A stretch of 64,000 bases of DNA from Helcobacillus massiliensis (lineage in GTDB: Bacteria; Actinomycetota; Actinomycetes; Actinomycetales; Dermabacteraceae). Shown here in pieces: positions 23,031 to 36,235 of the stretch (position 1 is the stretch's first letter; every line of letters starts with the position of its first letter). The DNA is taken from the NCBI RefSeq assembly GCF_014191425.1, contig NZ_JACHWP010000001.1, forward strand, positions 930,001 to 994,000, read 5' to 3'. Under the pieces are notes generated by a model. It was not told where the DNA came from. It did not search any database and worked only from the letters and a program-made list of their open reading frames with translations. Position numbers and translations under genes: made by a program.

Positions 23031-23810
23031 TCAGCGCTTCAGCTGGTGCTCCTCGGAGAACCGGTAGTAGTCAGCGAGCTCCAGCTTCGCAGCGGCCTCA
23101 TCGTCGATCACGAGGACCACGTCAGGATGCATCTGCAGCGCAGAGCCCGTCCAGCGGGAGGACACGGAGCCCTCCACGCACTGCGCGATGGCCTCCGCCT
23201 TATTGCTGCCCGTTGCGGTCAGCACGATGCGGCGCGCCTCCAAGATGGTGCCGATGCCCTGAGTGAGGACGTGGACCGGAACGTCCTCCTTCTTGTCGAA
23301 GAAGCGGGCGTTGTCCTCGATCGTCTGCTCCAGCAGCACCTTCACGCGAGTCCGGGAGGCCAGGGAGCTGCCCGGTTCGTTGAAGGCGATGTGTCCGTCG
23401 GTCCCGATGCCGAGGAGCTGCAGGTCGACGCCGTCGGCAGCGCCGATGGCGGCGTCGTACCGGGCGGCTTCGGCGACGGGGTCCTCGGCGTCACCGCGCG
23501 GGGACTGCACCGCGGAGTCCTCGATGTCGATGTGGTCGGTGAGGTGCTCACGGATGAACCGGGCGTAGCTCTGCGGGTGGTCGGCGTCCAAGCCGACGTA
23601 CTCATCCAGCATGAACACGCGCGTGCCGGCGAAGCTGAGGCCCTCCTCCCGATGGCGGCGGATCAGCTCGGTGTAGCTGAGCACCGGCGACGACCCGGTG
23701 GCCAGGCCGAGTGTGGCACCGGATTCTCCGGCACCGCGCACAACGGCCTCGATCTGGTCGGCGACTGTGCGGGCGGCGTCCTGGGGTGTCTTCTTGATGA
23801 TGACGCGCAC
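23031..23810 (-). CDS. nagB: Glucosamine-6-phosphate deaminase
   Basis: A 259-residue protein with NagB motifs: LGLATGSSPVLSYTELI (phosphate loop), FMLDEYVGLDADHPQSY (catalytic Asp) and GIGTDGHIAFNEPGSS (with His). It converts glucosamine-6-phosphate to fructose-6-phosphate and ammonia, linking amino-sugar use to glycolysis; no nagA or transporter lies beside it. I choose GTG 23810, preceded by GGAAGGAA at good spacing, over the longer frame from 23912, whose extra 34 residues are Arg/Pro-rich and unlike the family. The length then equals the usual 260. Confidence 0.92.
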   Translation of the reverse strand: MRVIIKKTPQDAARTVADQIEAVVRGAGESGATLGLATGSSPVLSYTELIRRHREEGLSFAGTRVFMLDEYVGLDADHPQSYARFIREHLTDHIDIEDSAVQSPRGDAEDPVAEAARYDAAIGAADGVDLQLLGIGTDGHIAFNEPGSSLASRTRVKVLLEQTIEDNARFFDKKEDVPVHVLTQGIGTILEARRIVLTATGSNKAEAIAQCVEGSVSSRWTGSALQMHPDVVLVIDDEAAAKLELADYYRFSEEHQLKR

Positions 23811-23860
23811 GGCGTTCCTTCCGATGGGAATGGCGGGGACAGGATTGGGGCGGGGACACA

Positions 23861-23898
23861 GCAGCGCTCGCCTCCGCGGTCGCGGCGACGAGCGCTGC
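23861..23898 (-). terminator. Hairpin downstream of ndh
   Basis: A perfect 10-bp stem GCAGCGCTCG / CGAGCGCTGC with an 18-nt loop lies 40 nt past the ndh stop on the minus strand, before nagB. There is no clear U-tract, so termination efficiency is uncertain. Confidence 0.5.
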
Positions 23899-23937
23899 CG
23901 TGCACTGTTCACCGAGGAGACACCCTCGGTGCGGACG

Positions 23938-25287
23938 TCACTTCTTCTTCGGCGTCGACGCGGCGGCGAGTTCGAAGGCGCGGCGCGGATCCGTGGACTC
24001 CGGGATGCCGAGGATGTCGCGGTTGCCGATGGCGTTGGTCGCCCATCCGGCGATCACCGCGGCCTTGCGCGCGAAGGTCGGCATGGCGTACACGTGGTAG
24101 GCGCGGGCTGCTGCCCAGGCCGGCAGGCCCTTCAGTTCGATGGTCTTGCCGCCGATGAACAGTTGACCGACGCCCTTGTACATGCCGAGCGTGGCGACGG
24201 TGCCGAGGTTCTTGTGGAAGTAGTCCACCAGGGGACGGCCGTCGATGTCGCGGACGATGTTGTCGGCGAGGCGGACAGCCTGACGCTGAGCGTGCTGCGC
24301 GTTCGGGGGGCAGACCTTGCCCTCGCCGGAGGCGAGGTCCGGAACCGTGGTGCAGTCGCCCGCGGCGAACACGTTCTCCAGCGGACCGTTCTCGCCCTTG
24401 ACGCGCAGATCGGCCATGCAGTCGAGGCGGCCGGTCTGGTTCAGCGGCAGGTCCGAGTTCGCCAGCACCGGGTTCGGCTTGATGCCGGCGGTCCAGACGA
24501 TGAGGTCCGAGGCGAACTCGTCACCGTCGGAGGTCTTCACGATGCCGTCCTCGCAGGAGTTGAGGAAGGTCTCGAGCTTGACCTCGATGCCGCGCTCACG
24601 CATGTCCTTCAGAGCGAACTTGCCGAGGTCGTCGCCGACCTCGGGAAGGATGCGGCCCATCGCCTCGACGACCACGAATCGGACGTCCGACGGGTGCAGG
24701 TCCGGGTAGTAGCGCAGGGCGGCGCGGACCATGTCCTGCGCCTCTGCCACAGCCTCGCCGCCGGCGAAGCCGCCGCCCACGAAGGTGAAAGTGAGCAGGC
24801 GCTTACGGGTCTCGGCGTCCTTCGTGGAGGCTGCCTCCGCGAGGTTCGCGAGGATGCGGTCGCGCACAGCGATGGCCTCTTCGACCTGCTTGAAGCCGAT
24901 GGCGTTCTCCGCCAGCCCGGGGATCGGCAGGGTGCGCGGAACAGCGCCCAGGCCGATCACCAGGTAGTCGTAGTTGATGGAGACCGCGACATCGTCATCG
25001 GTCTTCACCTGGACCGAGCGGTCCTTGTGGTCGATGCGGTCGACGGTGCCGGTCACAACCTTCGCACCCTTGAGCACCTTGCGCAGCGGAGCGAGGACGT
25101 TGCGCGGGTCGATGGCGCCGGCGCCCACCTCAGGCAGGAACGGCTGGTACGTGAGGTACGGGCGGGAGTCGACGACGGTCACGGCCGCGTTGGAGCCGAG
25201 CTTCTTCGTCAGCTCCGAGGCCACGTTCATGCCGACGGTGCCGCCGCCGAGGATGAGGACATGGGGCTTGGATGCATTGGTGTTCAT
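23938..25287 (-). CDS. ndh: Type II NADH dehydrogenase (NDH-2)
   Basis: A 449-residue two-dinucleotide-fold flavoprotein. The FAD loop GGGTVGMNVA lies near residue 14, the NADH loop FVGGGFAGGEAV near 165-176, and the FAD-contact motif FAAGDCTTV near 310. An AQHAQRQAV quinone-site-like segment and an amphipathic C-terminus ending in Lys residues fit monotopic membrane attachment. NDH-2 passes electrons from NADH to menaquinone without proton pumping. It is separated from ppx by 54 nt and carries its own -10 (TAGCCT) 7 nt before the ATG. Confidence 0.9.
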   Translation of the reverse strand: MNTNASKPHVLILGGGTVGMNVASELTKKLGSNAAVTVVDSRPYLTYQPFLPEVGAGAIDPRNVLAPLRKVLKGAKVVTGTVDRIDHKDRSVQVKTDDDVAVSINYDYLVIGLGAVPRTLPIPGLAENAIGFKQVEEAIAVRDRILANLAEAASTKDAETRKRLLTFTFVGGGFAGGEAVAEAQDMVRAALRYYPDLHPSDVRFVVVEAMGRILPEVGDDLGKFALKDMRERGIEVKLETFLNSCEDGIVKTSDGDEFASDLIVWTAGIKPNPVLANSDLPLNQTGRLDCMADLRVKGENGPLENVFAAGDCTTVPDLASGEGKVCPPNAQHAQRQAVRLADNIVRDIDGRPLVDYFHKNLGTVATLGMYKGVGQLFIGGKTIELKGLPAWAAARAYHVYAMPTFARKAAVIAGWATNAIGNRDILGIPESTDPRRAFELAAASTPKKK

Positions 25288-25294
25288 GGCTTTA

Positions 25295-25300
25295 AGGCTA
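25295..25300 (-). promoter_or_regulatory. -10 of a leaderless ndh promoter
   Basis: TAGCCT on the minus strand, then seven bases (TAAAGCC), then ATG of ndh at 25287. No ribosome site is visible. Confidence 0.45.
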
Positions 25301-25341
25301 GTCCTGTTCTTCTGATCGTTCCATGTGGGATGTGTGAGGTG

Positions 25342-26921
25342 TCAGTCAGTCTGCGCACCCGTCGGCGCGCTCGTTCGAGGCGCCGGCTCCGCCTCCGCGA
25401 CCCGCAGTCGCCGCAGGGCGCTGAGGGCGATGCCGTCGAGGATGTCGTGTTCGCTGGTGACGGCGACGGAGACGTGGCCTTCAGCGGCGACGCGGCGCAG
25501 GATCCGCGCCCAGACGAGGGCTCCGGCACCGATGACGTCGACGCGGCCCGGGTGGATGTACGCCATCTGCTCCCGCTCGGCGCGCGGGGTCCGCGCCATC
25601 TCCTCGCACAGCTCGGCGAAGCGCTCCACATCAGTCTCGGCGCCGTGGATCGCATCCGGTTCGTACTGGTCGAGGCCCAGTGCATGCGCTGTCATCGTGG
25701 TGACGGTGCCGGCGACGCCGACCAAGGAGCGCACGCGGGAGAGGTCGATCTCGGTGGCGGTGTCGAGCATCTCGTCGATGTCCCGCTCTGCAGCGCGGAT
25801 CGCGTCCTCACTCGGTGGGTCGTCCTGCAGATGGCGCTCCATGATCCGCACGGACCCGATGTTCAGGGAGACCTCCGCCTCGGGCTCCTCAGCACCGATG
25901 ATCAGTTCGGTGGAGCCGCCTCCGATGTCCACCACGAGGGACGGGGCTTCCGGCGCCGACGGGAGCGAAGTGACCGCGCCCTGGAAGCTGAGCGTCGCCT
26001 CCTCAGCACCGTCGATCACTTCGGGGTCGATGCCGAGGATCGAGCGGACGCCGCGGACGAAGTCGTCGCGGTTGGAGGCATCGCGGGTGGCGCTGGTGGC
26101 GACGAAGCGCACCGCGGCGGGGGCCACCCCTGCGGCGTCGATCCTCTGCTTGTAGGACCGCAGCGCCTCCAGCGTGCGGTCGATCGCTTCGGGGTCGAGG
26201 ACGCCGGTGCGGTCCACGCCGTAGCCGAGCCGCACGATCGTCATGGTGCGGTCGATGTCGGTGAGTGCTGCACCACCGGGTCGGTCGGGATCGTCGGCGG
26301 CATCGGCGATGAGCAGACGAATGGAGTTGGTGCCGCAGTCGATCGCTGCGACCCGGTCGGTGGGCCGGGTGCCGTCGGCCTCCCACTCAGCGGTGACCGA
26401 CGCCGGCGTGTCCTCACAGCGACAGCGCTCAATGCTGGCGCTCTCGGCGATCTGCTCGAGGACCCGGTCGCCATAGGGATTCAGCCCCGGGCCCTCTGCG
26501 AGGGCGTGACCGGCGAGGGCGTGCAGGCACTTCACGCGCTCGGGCATGCCGCCGCACGAGATCCCCCGGATCTCCTCCACATCGCCGAGCTCATCGCGGC
26601 GCTCAAGGAAGTGTTCATGGGCGCGCCGGTGCTTCCGCTGCGCCTCCGGATCGCCGGCGAGCTCCTCCGTCCACTCGGCGAGGGTGCCGGTGGCCTCAAC
26701 GCGGGAGATCTCCTCCACCAGCGACGGCAGCGTCAGGTAGAAGGAGGTGGGGAACGGGGCGCCGCTCGGCAGGCGCGGCAGAGTGCGCACCACCGCGGGT
26801 GCACCGCAGGCGCACCGGCGGGCGATCGACACGACCCCGCGCATCGTGCGGCCCAGCTGGCGGGACATGATCTCCATGTCGAGCGCAGTGGCGGGGCTCT
26901 CGAACGGCATCGGGTCGAGGG

Positions 26922-26925
<4 letters not shown>
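25342..26925 (-). CDS. DUF501 - exopolyphosphatase (Ppx/GppA) fusion protein
   Basis: A 527-residue single frame joining two proteins that are usually separate. Residues about 10-160 are the DUF501 domain (PSGAPFPTSFYLTLPSLVEE, RGISCGGMPERVKCLHALAG with conserved Cys residues). Residues about 190-510 are a Ppx/GppA domain of the ASKHA fold, with the phosphate-binding loops AAIDCGTNSIRLLIADA and VVDIGGGSTELIIG. Ppx removes terminal phosphate from polyphosphate, or acts on pppGpp in GppA. The ATG overlaps the ftsB stop. In M. tuberculosis Rv1025 (DUF501) and Rv1026 (Ppx2) are neighbours, so this looks like a gene fusion with order kept. Confidence 0.88.
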
Positions 26926-30157
<3,232 letters not shown>

Positions 30158-30161
<4 letters not shown>

Positions 30162-33100
30162 CGTGCGGCCCCCACGGTGCCCGGGGCCTGAGCGGTCTCA
30201 GCGATGGCGCTGTCCGGGCGCAGAACGGCGATGACCGTGCGGCACCAGTCGAGCAGGTCGTCGTCCACGAGGCCGGTGCCGCCGATCCGCTTGGTCTGCG
30301 GGTGCGGGATGAGGACCAAACGGGTCGCCGGTTTGATGAGTGTGCCGGGGAACAGACGCTTGAGGCGCATCGCAACCGAATCCGGCACCTCGAGATGACC
30401 GAAGCGGATCATCCGGCCCTGCACCTGCACCTCGTCGATCTCCGCCTCGATGCAGTCCAGGCGGAAGCGCGCCACCGTGAACAGCAGAGCGACCTCGGGC
30501 GGCATCTCGCCGTACCGATCGGTGAGCTCCTCCCGAACGCTCTCCAGCTCCTCGGTGCTGACGGCCTTCGACAGCTTCGAATACGCCTCCAGGCGCAGCC
30601 GCTCCGATTCGATGTAGTCGAACGGGATCCGGGCGTTCAGCGGCAGCTCCACCTTCGCGTCCCGGCGCACCGGGGCACCCGTGCCCTTGAACGCATTCAC
30701 CGCCTCGCCGACCATGCGGACGTAGAGGTCGAAGCCCACACCGGCGATGTGGCCGGACTGCTCACCGCCGAGGAGGTTGCCTGCGCCGCGGATCTCGAGG
30801 TCCTTCATCGCCACCTGCATGCCGGCACCCAAGTCGGAGTGGGTGGCGAGAGTGGTGAGGCGGTCGTGGGCGGTCTCGGTGAGCGGCTTGTCGCCGCGGT
30901 ACAGGAAGTACGCGTAGGCGCGTTCCCGGGACCGGCCCACCCTGCCGCGCAGCTGGTGCAGCTGCGAGAGGCCGAACCGGTCGGCGTTCTCCACGATCAG
31001 CGTGTTCGCGTTGGAGATGTCCAGGCCGGTCTCCACGATGGTGGTGCACACCAGCACATCGAACCGCTTCTCCCAGAAGTCGAGGATCACGCGCTCCAGC
31101 TGCGCTTCGTTCATCTTGCCGTGCGCCACTTCGACCCGGGCATCCGGCACCAGCTCACGGATCTTCTGCGCGGTGCGGTCGATGTCCTCCACCCGGTTGT
31201 GGATGTAGAACACCTGCCCCTCGCGCAGCAGCTCGCGACGGATCGCCGCGGCGACCTGCTTGTCCTCCTGTGCGCCCACATAGGTGAGGACGGGGTGACG
31301 CTCCTCGGGCGCGGTCGCCAGAGTGGACAGTTCGCGGATGCCGGTGACGGCCATCTCCAGGGTGCGCGGGATCGGTGTGGCCGACATCGACAGCACATCG
31401 ACGTTGGCGCGCAGCGCCTTCAGCGTCTCCTTGTGCTCCACGCCGAAGCGCTGCTCCTCATCGACGATGATCAGGCCCAGGTCCTTGAAGCGCACCTGGC
31501 CGGTGAGCAGACGGTGCGTGCCGATGACGACATCGACGGAGCCGTCGAGGAGGCCCTCCACCGTGGCATCCGACTCCGCCTTCGCCTGGAAGCGCGACAG
31601 GCCCCGCACCGTGACGGGGAAGCCGGCGAAGCGCTCGGTGAAGGTGTCCACATGCTGCTGCGACAGCAGGGTGGTGGGAGCGAGCACAGCGACCTGTTTT
31701 CCGTCCTGGACGGCTTTGAACGCCGCACGGACCGCGATCTCCGTTTTGCCGAATCCGACGTCGCCGCAGATCAGGCGATCCATCGGGATCGGGCGCTCCA
31801 TGTCCTTCTTGACCTCGTCGATCGTGGACAGCTGGTCGGGCGTCTCCGTGAACTCGAACGCGTCCTCCAGCTCCTGCTGCCAGGGGGTGTCCGGACCGAA
31901 GGCGTGCCCTTCGGACGCCTGGCGGGCACTGTACAGCCGCACCAGTTCGTCGGCGATCTCCCGGATCGCCTTGCGGGCCTTCGACTTGGTCTTCGACCAG
32001 TCGCTGCCGCCCATCCGGTTGACGCTCGGCGACTCCCCGCCGACGTACTTCGTGATGTGCTCCAGCTGGTCGCTGGGCACGTACAGACGATCACCCGGCT
32101 GTCCGCGGCGTGACGGCGCGTACTCGATGACGAGGTATTCGCGGGTGGTCCGTTTGCCCGCCTGGCCGACGGTGCGGCTGGTGAGCTCCACGAACCTGCC
32201 GACGCCGTGGTGGTCGTGCACCACGAAATCCCCCGCCTTCAGCTGCAGCGGGTCCACTGTGACGCGGCGCTTGGACGCCAGGCGACGCTCCGAGCTGCGG
32301 CGCGCCCCGGACTTTCCGGTGAGGTCGCGTTCGCACATCACCATGATCTGCTCCGACTCCAGCACCACGCCTTCGGTGATGGGGCCGGTGGTGATGAGCA
32401 GCTGGCCCTCGGCCGGTTCCTCGTCGAGGGTCTCGGTGAACTGCGCGGTGACGTCGGCGTCGCGCAGGCTCTCCGCGAGGTGGCGGCCGGTGCCGGCGCC
32501 GGCCGTGGTGATGAGCAGGCGCCAGCCGTCGGTCTGCCGGCGGTGAAGATCTCGCGCCGCCTGGGCGGTCGATCCGCCGTAGCCGGGGTGGGCGGCTGCG
32601 GCGACGGTGATGTCGGCGTCGATGCCGAACGGGGCGGCGGTGGTCAGTGGGATGCCGCGCCGGCGGAAGATCTCCTGCAGCGCGTCGATGTCGAGGAAGC
32701 TGGCCTCGTCCACATCGATCGGCACTGCGCCCTCACCAGCGGCGCTGGACCACGCGGCGGCGAGGAACTCCCCGGTGGTCTGCACCAGTTCGTCGGCTCG
32801 GGCGCGGACGCGCTCCGGCTCCAGCACGAGCACGCGGGAGCGCTCCGGCACCGTCTCGGCGACGGACTCCATCCCGTCCACCAGGACCGGGCTGAGGGAC
32901 TCCATGCCGTCCACGGCTATGCCGTCGGCGATCTGGGTGAGCATGTCCGCGAGGCCCGGCAGCTGCTGGGCCATCTCGCGGGCACGTCGGCGCACATCGT
33001 CGGTCAGGAGGATCTCCCGACAGGCGGGGGCGTGCAGCTCGGTGAGTTCGGCGTCCAGCGAGCGCTGATCGGCGACGGAGAAGAAGCGCATCTCGTCGAC

Positions 33101-33715
33101 GTCGTCGCCGAAGAACTCGATGCGGACCGGGTGGGGCTCCGTCGGCGCGAACACGTCGAGGATGCCGCCGCGCACGGCGAACTCGCCGCGGCGCTCCACC
33201 ATGTCGACCCGGACGTAGGCGGCGGCCGCCAGGTCGTCCACCAGCTGATCCATCGGGTAGGCGTCATCGCGGACGATGCGCACGGGCCGCAGGTCGCCGA
33301 GGCCCTTCGCCATCGGCTGCATCAGGGCGCGCACCGGCATCACCAGCACGCTCAGCGGGTCGGTCTCCTCCGGGTGAGCGAGCCGGTACAGAGTGGCGAG
33401 CCGCGTCGCGACCGTATCCGAGCGCGGCGAGAGCCGCTCATGCGGGAGGGTCTCCCACGCGGGCAGCAGGGCCGCGGGGGCCGACGGGGCCAGCGCCTGC
33501 ACCTGTGCGAGCACGTCCTCGGCTTCGCGGGTGGTGGCGGTGACGATGATCAGCGGCTGATCGGTGCCGGCGGAGCTCGCCGCTTCCGCCGCGACGAAGG
33601 GATGCATGCCCTGCGGGGCGATGATGCTGATGGACTGCGAGGCGCTGAACGCCTCCCCGATGCGCTGCAGGTCCGCCGAGCGGCGGACCAGGTCCAGGGC
33701 GTGGCCGAGGCTCAC
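30158..33715 (-). CDS. mfd: Transcription-repair coupling factor Mfd
   Basis: A 1185-residue protein with the full Mfd order: UvrB-like N-terminal modules (MPVRALMQPMAKGL, VRGGILDVFAPTEPHPVRIE), a CarD-like RNA-polymerase-interacting domain (LKAGDFVVHDHHGVGRFVEL, about 500-570), the RecG-type helicase with Walker A GDVGFGKTEIAVRAA and box II IIVDEEQRFGVEHKE, motif VI in QLRGRVGRSRERAYAYF, and the TRCF C-terminal domain. It removes stalled RNA polymerase and recruits UvrA. The start is GTG 33715, overlapping the pth stop (GTGA). No truncation is seen. Confidence 0.97.
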
Positions 33716-34314
33716 GGGCGGATCGCCTCCCGCTGGTGGAATTCGTTCTGGGCGGACAGCAGACCGTGCAGTGCGAGGTGCTCGGCGGCGTTCGCACCGT
33801 CGATGAGGAGGTCGTCCAGCACCTTCCGCTCGGCGGCGGAGAATCGTGAGAGGACGTGGTCGGCGGTGTCCTGGCCGCGGTGCGGGCGCCCGACGCCCAG
33901 CCGCACTCGCAGGTAGTCGCGCGTGCCGAGCGCACGAGTGATGTCCCGCAGGCCGTTGTGCCCGCCTTCGCCGCCGCCCTGCTTGAGGCGGACCGTGCCG
34001 AACTCGGTGTCGATCTCGTCATGCACCACGATCACGTGGTCGGGGTCGATGCCGTAGTACTGGGCGAGCGAGCTGACCGGGCCGCCGGAGACGTTCATGA
34101 AGCTGGTGGTCTTGGCGAGGACCGCGCGCACCCCTTGGCCGGGCAGGCCGAGCCGGCCTTCGATGACCTCCGCGGCGGCGCGCTTGGCGCTGCTGAAGCG
34201 GCCTCCGGCGCTGCCGGCCATCACATCCAGGCACATGTGGCCGATGTTGTGGCGGGTCTGGGCGTACTGGGGGCCCGGATTGCCGAGGCCCACGATCAGA
34301 ACTGTGCTGCTCAC
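33712..34314 (-). CDS. pth: Peptidyl-tRNA hydrolase
   Basis: A 200-residue protein starting at GTG 34314 behind AAGGATGG. Motifs are LIVGLGNPGPQYAQTRHNIG (with the catalytic His), KTTSFMNVSGG, HDEIDTEFGTVRLKQGGG and GHNGLRDI. It releases peptides from peptidyl-tRNA that drops off ribosomes. The longer frame to 34374 runs into the rplY terminator and was rejected. The order rplY-pth is classical. Confidence 0.95.
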   Translation of the reverse strand: MSSTVLIVGLGNPGPQYAQTRHNIGHMCLDVMAGSAGGRFSSAKRAAAEVIEGRLGLPGQGVRAVLAKTTSFMNVSGGPVSSLAQYYGIDPDHVIVVHDEIDTEFGTVRLKQGGGEGGHNGLRDITRALGTRDYLRVRLGVGRPHRGQDTADHVLSRFSAAERKVLDDLLIDGANAAEHLALHGLLSAQNEFHQREAIRP

Positions 34315-34352
34315 CGTTTTTCCATCCTTCGCGCGTCGGTCCACAGAGTACA

Positions 34353-34382
34353 GGGGCGCCGTGCCTGTCGGCACGGCGCCCC
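34353..34382 (-). terminator. rplY terminator hairpin
   Basis: A perfect 13-bp stem GGGGCGCCGTGCC / GGCACGGCGCCCC with a 4-nt loop, 20 nt past the rplY stop and about 40 nt before pth. There is no long U-tract, so some readthrough into pth-mfd is likely. Confidence 0.75.
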
Positions 34383-34401
34383 TGCGGGTGTCAGAAGAGG
34401 A

Positions 34402-35043
34402 TCACTCCTCGTCGGAGTCCTCGGCGTCCTCGGAGGACTCCTCGCCCTCAGCGGCCTCCTCGCCCTCGGCGTCCTCGGCCTCCGGGGTCTCGAGGTCGGC
34501 CTCGTCGACCTGCGGCACCTCAACGGAGACCACGAGCGCCTCAGCGTCGGTCACCAGCTCCGCACCCTCGGGCAGGGTGAGGTCGCCGGCGAAGATCTGG
34601 GTGCCCTCCTCGAGGCCCTCCACGGAGATCTCGATGACCTCGGGGACCTTGAGAGCGTCCACCAGAATAGTGAGGTCGTTGAGCTCCATGATGTGGGTGG
34701 CCGGCGACACCGGCTCGCCCTCGACCTGGAACGGAATGTCCACCTCGACCTTCTCGCCGCGCTTGACGACGATCAGGTCCAGGTGCTGGATCTCGCGACG
34801 CACGGGGTGGCGCTGGATGTCCTTGATCAGGGCGAGCTTGGTCTTGCCGTCCGGCAGCTCGAGCTCGATCAGGGCGTTGGAGTTACGGGCGATCAGAGCG
34901 GTGGCGTGGTACGGAAGGACCAGGTGGACCGGGTCCATCTCGTGGCCGTACAGCACAGCGGGGATCGCGTTGTCGCGGCGGATGCGGCGGGCAGCGCCCT
35001 TGCCGAAGTCTTCGCGGCGCTCAACCTTCAGGTTCTCTGCCAT
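34402..35043 (-). CDS. rplY: 50S ribosomal protein L25 (Ctc/TL5 type)
   Basis: A 213-residue long-form L25. The N-terminal 5S-binding domain (RREDFGKGAARRIRR, VLYGHEMDPVHLVLP) is followed by the TL5 C-terminal beta domain (VEVDIPFQVEGEPVSPATH) and a very acidic tail of Glu/Asp/Ala (last 40 residues). The protein binds 5S rRNA. ATG 35043 has an AAGGAG site; the longer frame from 35097 was rejected. It is the first gene of the rplY-pth-mfd-mazG run. Confidence 0.93.
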   Translation of the reverse strand: MAENLKVERREDFGKGAARRIRRDNAIPAVLYGHEMDPVHLVLPYHATALIARNSNALIELELPDGKTKLALIKDIQRHPVRREIQHLDLIVVKRGEKVEVDIPFQVEGEPVSPATHIMELNDLTILVDALKVPEVIEISVEGLEEGTQIFAGDLTLPEGAELVTDAEALVVSVEVPQVDEADLETPEAEDAEGEEAAEGEESSEDAEDSDEE

Positions 35044-35470
35044 GGGATTCTCCTTGTGAAGATGCGGAGGCGACTCAACGCGACACAAGGCGCCCACGAA
35101 GACGTGGACTGGCTATGGTCACCGCGTCGATCACGGAGAGCAGGCGCTCTCCCTCGCCGAAGTTCTCCAGAAGTCTACCGGCGCCGCCGGCTGAGGGCCA
35201 GGACTCCAGCCGGGAAGCCGGGTGACGTTCAGCACCCGTCGGTCCACCGGGCAGGCGCGCACAGCCCTCCCGGCAGCCATCTCGCGTGCTGTCCATGATG
35301 GCGCATCGCACCCGCTCGGAACCGCACCGGCGAGGAATTCGATGAGACCGCTCAGAAAAGGACACTGGTCCCTTTTTTTGGGTCTTTCACAGGGATACGG
35401 TGGAACCGACTTCAGAGAAGACGCCAATCCAGGAAGCAGAAGAATAGGGATTCGCCAGAAAGGCCCTGCG
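35044..35470. other. Intergenic region between rplY and the DoxX-like gene
   Basis: About 430 bases with divergent genes on both sides and no open frame I trust. It has a small hairpin CCACG-TCTT-CGTGG in the rplY leader (35093-35106 on the plus strand) and the U-flanked hairpin at 35356-35379. Promoters for both genes must lie here; I could not identify convincing hexamer pairs. Confidence 0.4.
35356..35379. terminator. Small hairpin with U-tracts upstream of the DoxX-like gene
   Basis: GGAC-ACTG-GTCC flanked by AAA on one side and a run of seven T on the other. On the plus strand this resembles an intrinsic terminator or attenuator in front of the DoxX-like gene; on the minus strand it also ends in TTTT. 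The stem is only 4 bp plus A-U pairs across a bulge. Confidence 0.35.
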
Positions 35471-36043
35471 ATGACTGCCCCGACCGCACCCCGCAATCTC
35501 CACCCCACCGACTCGACAGCCGCTCTCACCCGTACGGACGAGCGCCGTGGCGTCGCATCCTGGATGTTCCCCGCGGCAGGTGTGCTGCGCATCCTGACCG
35601 GTTTCGTGTTCCTCTGGGCATTCTTCGACAAGCTGTTCGGCCTCGGCGTCGGCACCGAACCGGGGAAGTCGGTGCTGAACGGCGGCAGCCCCACCACCAG
35701 ATTCCTCACGCACGCAGTTCCAGCAGGAAATCCCCTCACCGGCGTGTGGAATGCCCTGGTGTCGATCAATCCGTTCACCGACATCCTGTTCATGGCCGGG
35801 CTTCTGGGCATCGGTGCGGCACTGATGCTCGGGATCGGCATGAAGGTCGCCACCATCAGCGGCGTGGCGATGTACCTGTTCATGGCGCTGGCGGCGTACC
35901 CGTTCGGCACCAACCCGTTCGTTGATGACCACGTGCTGATGGCACTGGTGCTGATCGTCCTGCTGGGCGTCGGCGCTCAGGACCACCTCGGCTTCGGCCG
36001 GAAGTGGGCACAGATCGTCGGTGAGGATTCGTGGCTCCGCTGA
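35471..36043 (+). CDS. DoxX-like integral membrane protein
   Basis: A 190-residue protein with four hydrophobic segments: residues about 34-55 (VLRILTGFVFLWAFFDKLFG), 95-120, 122-143 and 150-170. The segment GFVFLWAFFDKLFGLG and the four-helix layout fit the DoxX/TQO small-subunit superfamily, which includes thiosulfate:quinone oxidoreductase subunits and many uncharacterised proteins. The first 25 residues are polar. The ATG follows an AAAGG site. No partner oxidoreductase is adjacent, so the substrate is unknown. A strong hairpin at 36086-36125 ends the gene. Confidence 0.75.
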   Translation: MTAPTAPRNLHPTDSTAALTRTDERRGVASWMFPAAGVLRILTGFVFLWAFFDKLFGLGVGTEPGKSVLNGGSPTTRFLTHAVPAGNPLTGVWNALVSINPFTDILFMAGLLGIGAALMLGIGMKVATISGVAMYLFMALAAYPFGTNPFVDDHVLMALVLIVLLGVGAQDHLGFGRKWAQIVGEDSWLR

Positions 36044-36085
36044 GCCCGGTCCCACCGGTCCCCCGGGGCTGACACCGCCCCGTCA

Positions 36086-36125
36086 GGGCCTCGGAGCTGC
36101 GAGGAGGGACGCGGCTCCGAGGCCC
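36086..36125 (+). terminator. Terminator of the DoxX-like gene
   Basis: A stem GGGCCTCGGAGC / GCTCCGAGGCCC (12 bp, perfect) followed by TTCTT on the plus strand, 42 nt beyond the stop codon. Confidence 0.75.
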
Positions 36126-36157
36126 TTCTTCATGCTCTCCCAGCACCTCGAACACAA

Positions 36158-36187
36158 AGGCGCGGACGGTGGAGGCCGTCCGCGCCT
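36158..36187 (-). terminator. Terminator of prs
   Basis: A perfect 12-bp stem AGGCGCGGACGG / CCGTCCGCGCCT with a 6-nt loop, followed on the minus strand by TTGTGTT. It lies 48 nt past the prs stop and faces the terminator of the convergent DoxX-like gene. Confidence 0.75.
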
Positions 36188-36235
36188 GGTGCGCGCTCAC
36201 CGCTTCCCCGTGCCCGGGGCGAGCGGCAGGACCGA

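Noticed and set aside
35131-35913. A 260-codon minus-strand frame over the DoxX-like gene
   Set aside because: The plus-strand frame has a membrane-protein pattern, a ribosome site and a terminator. The minus frame has none of these.
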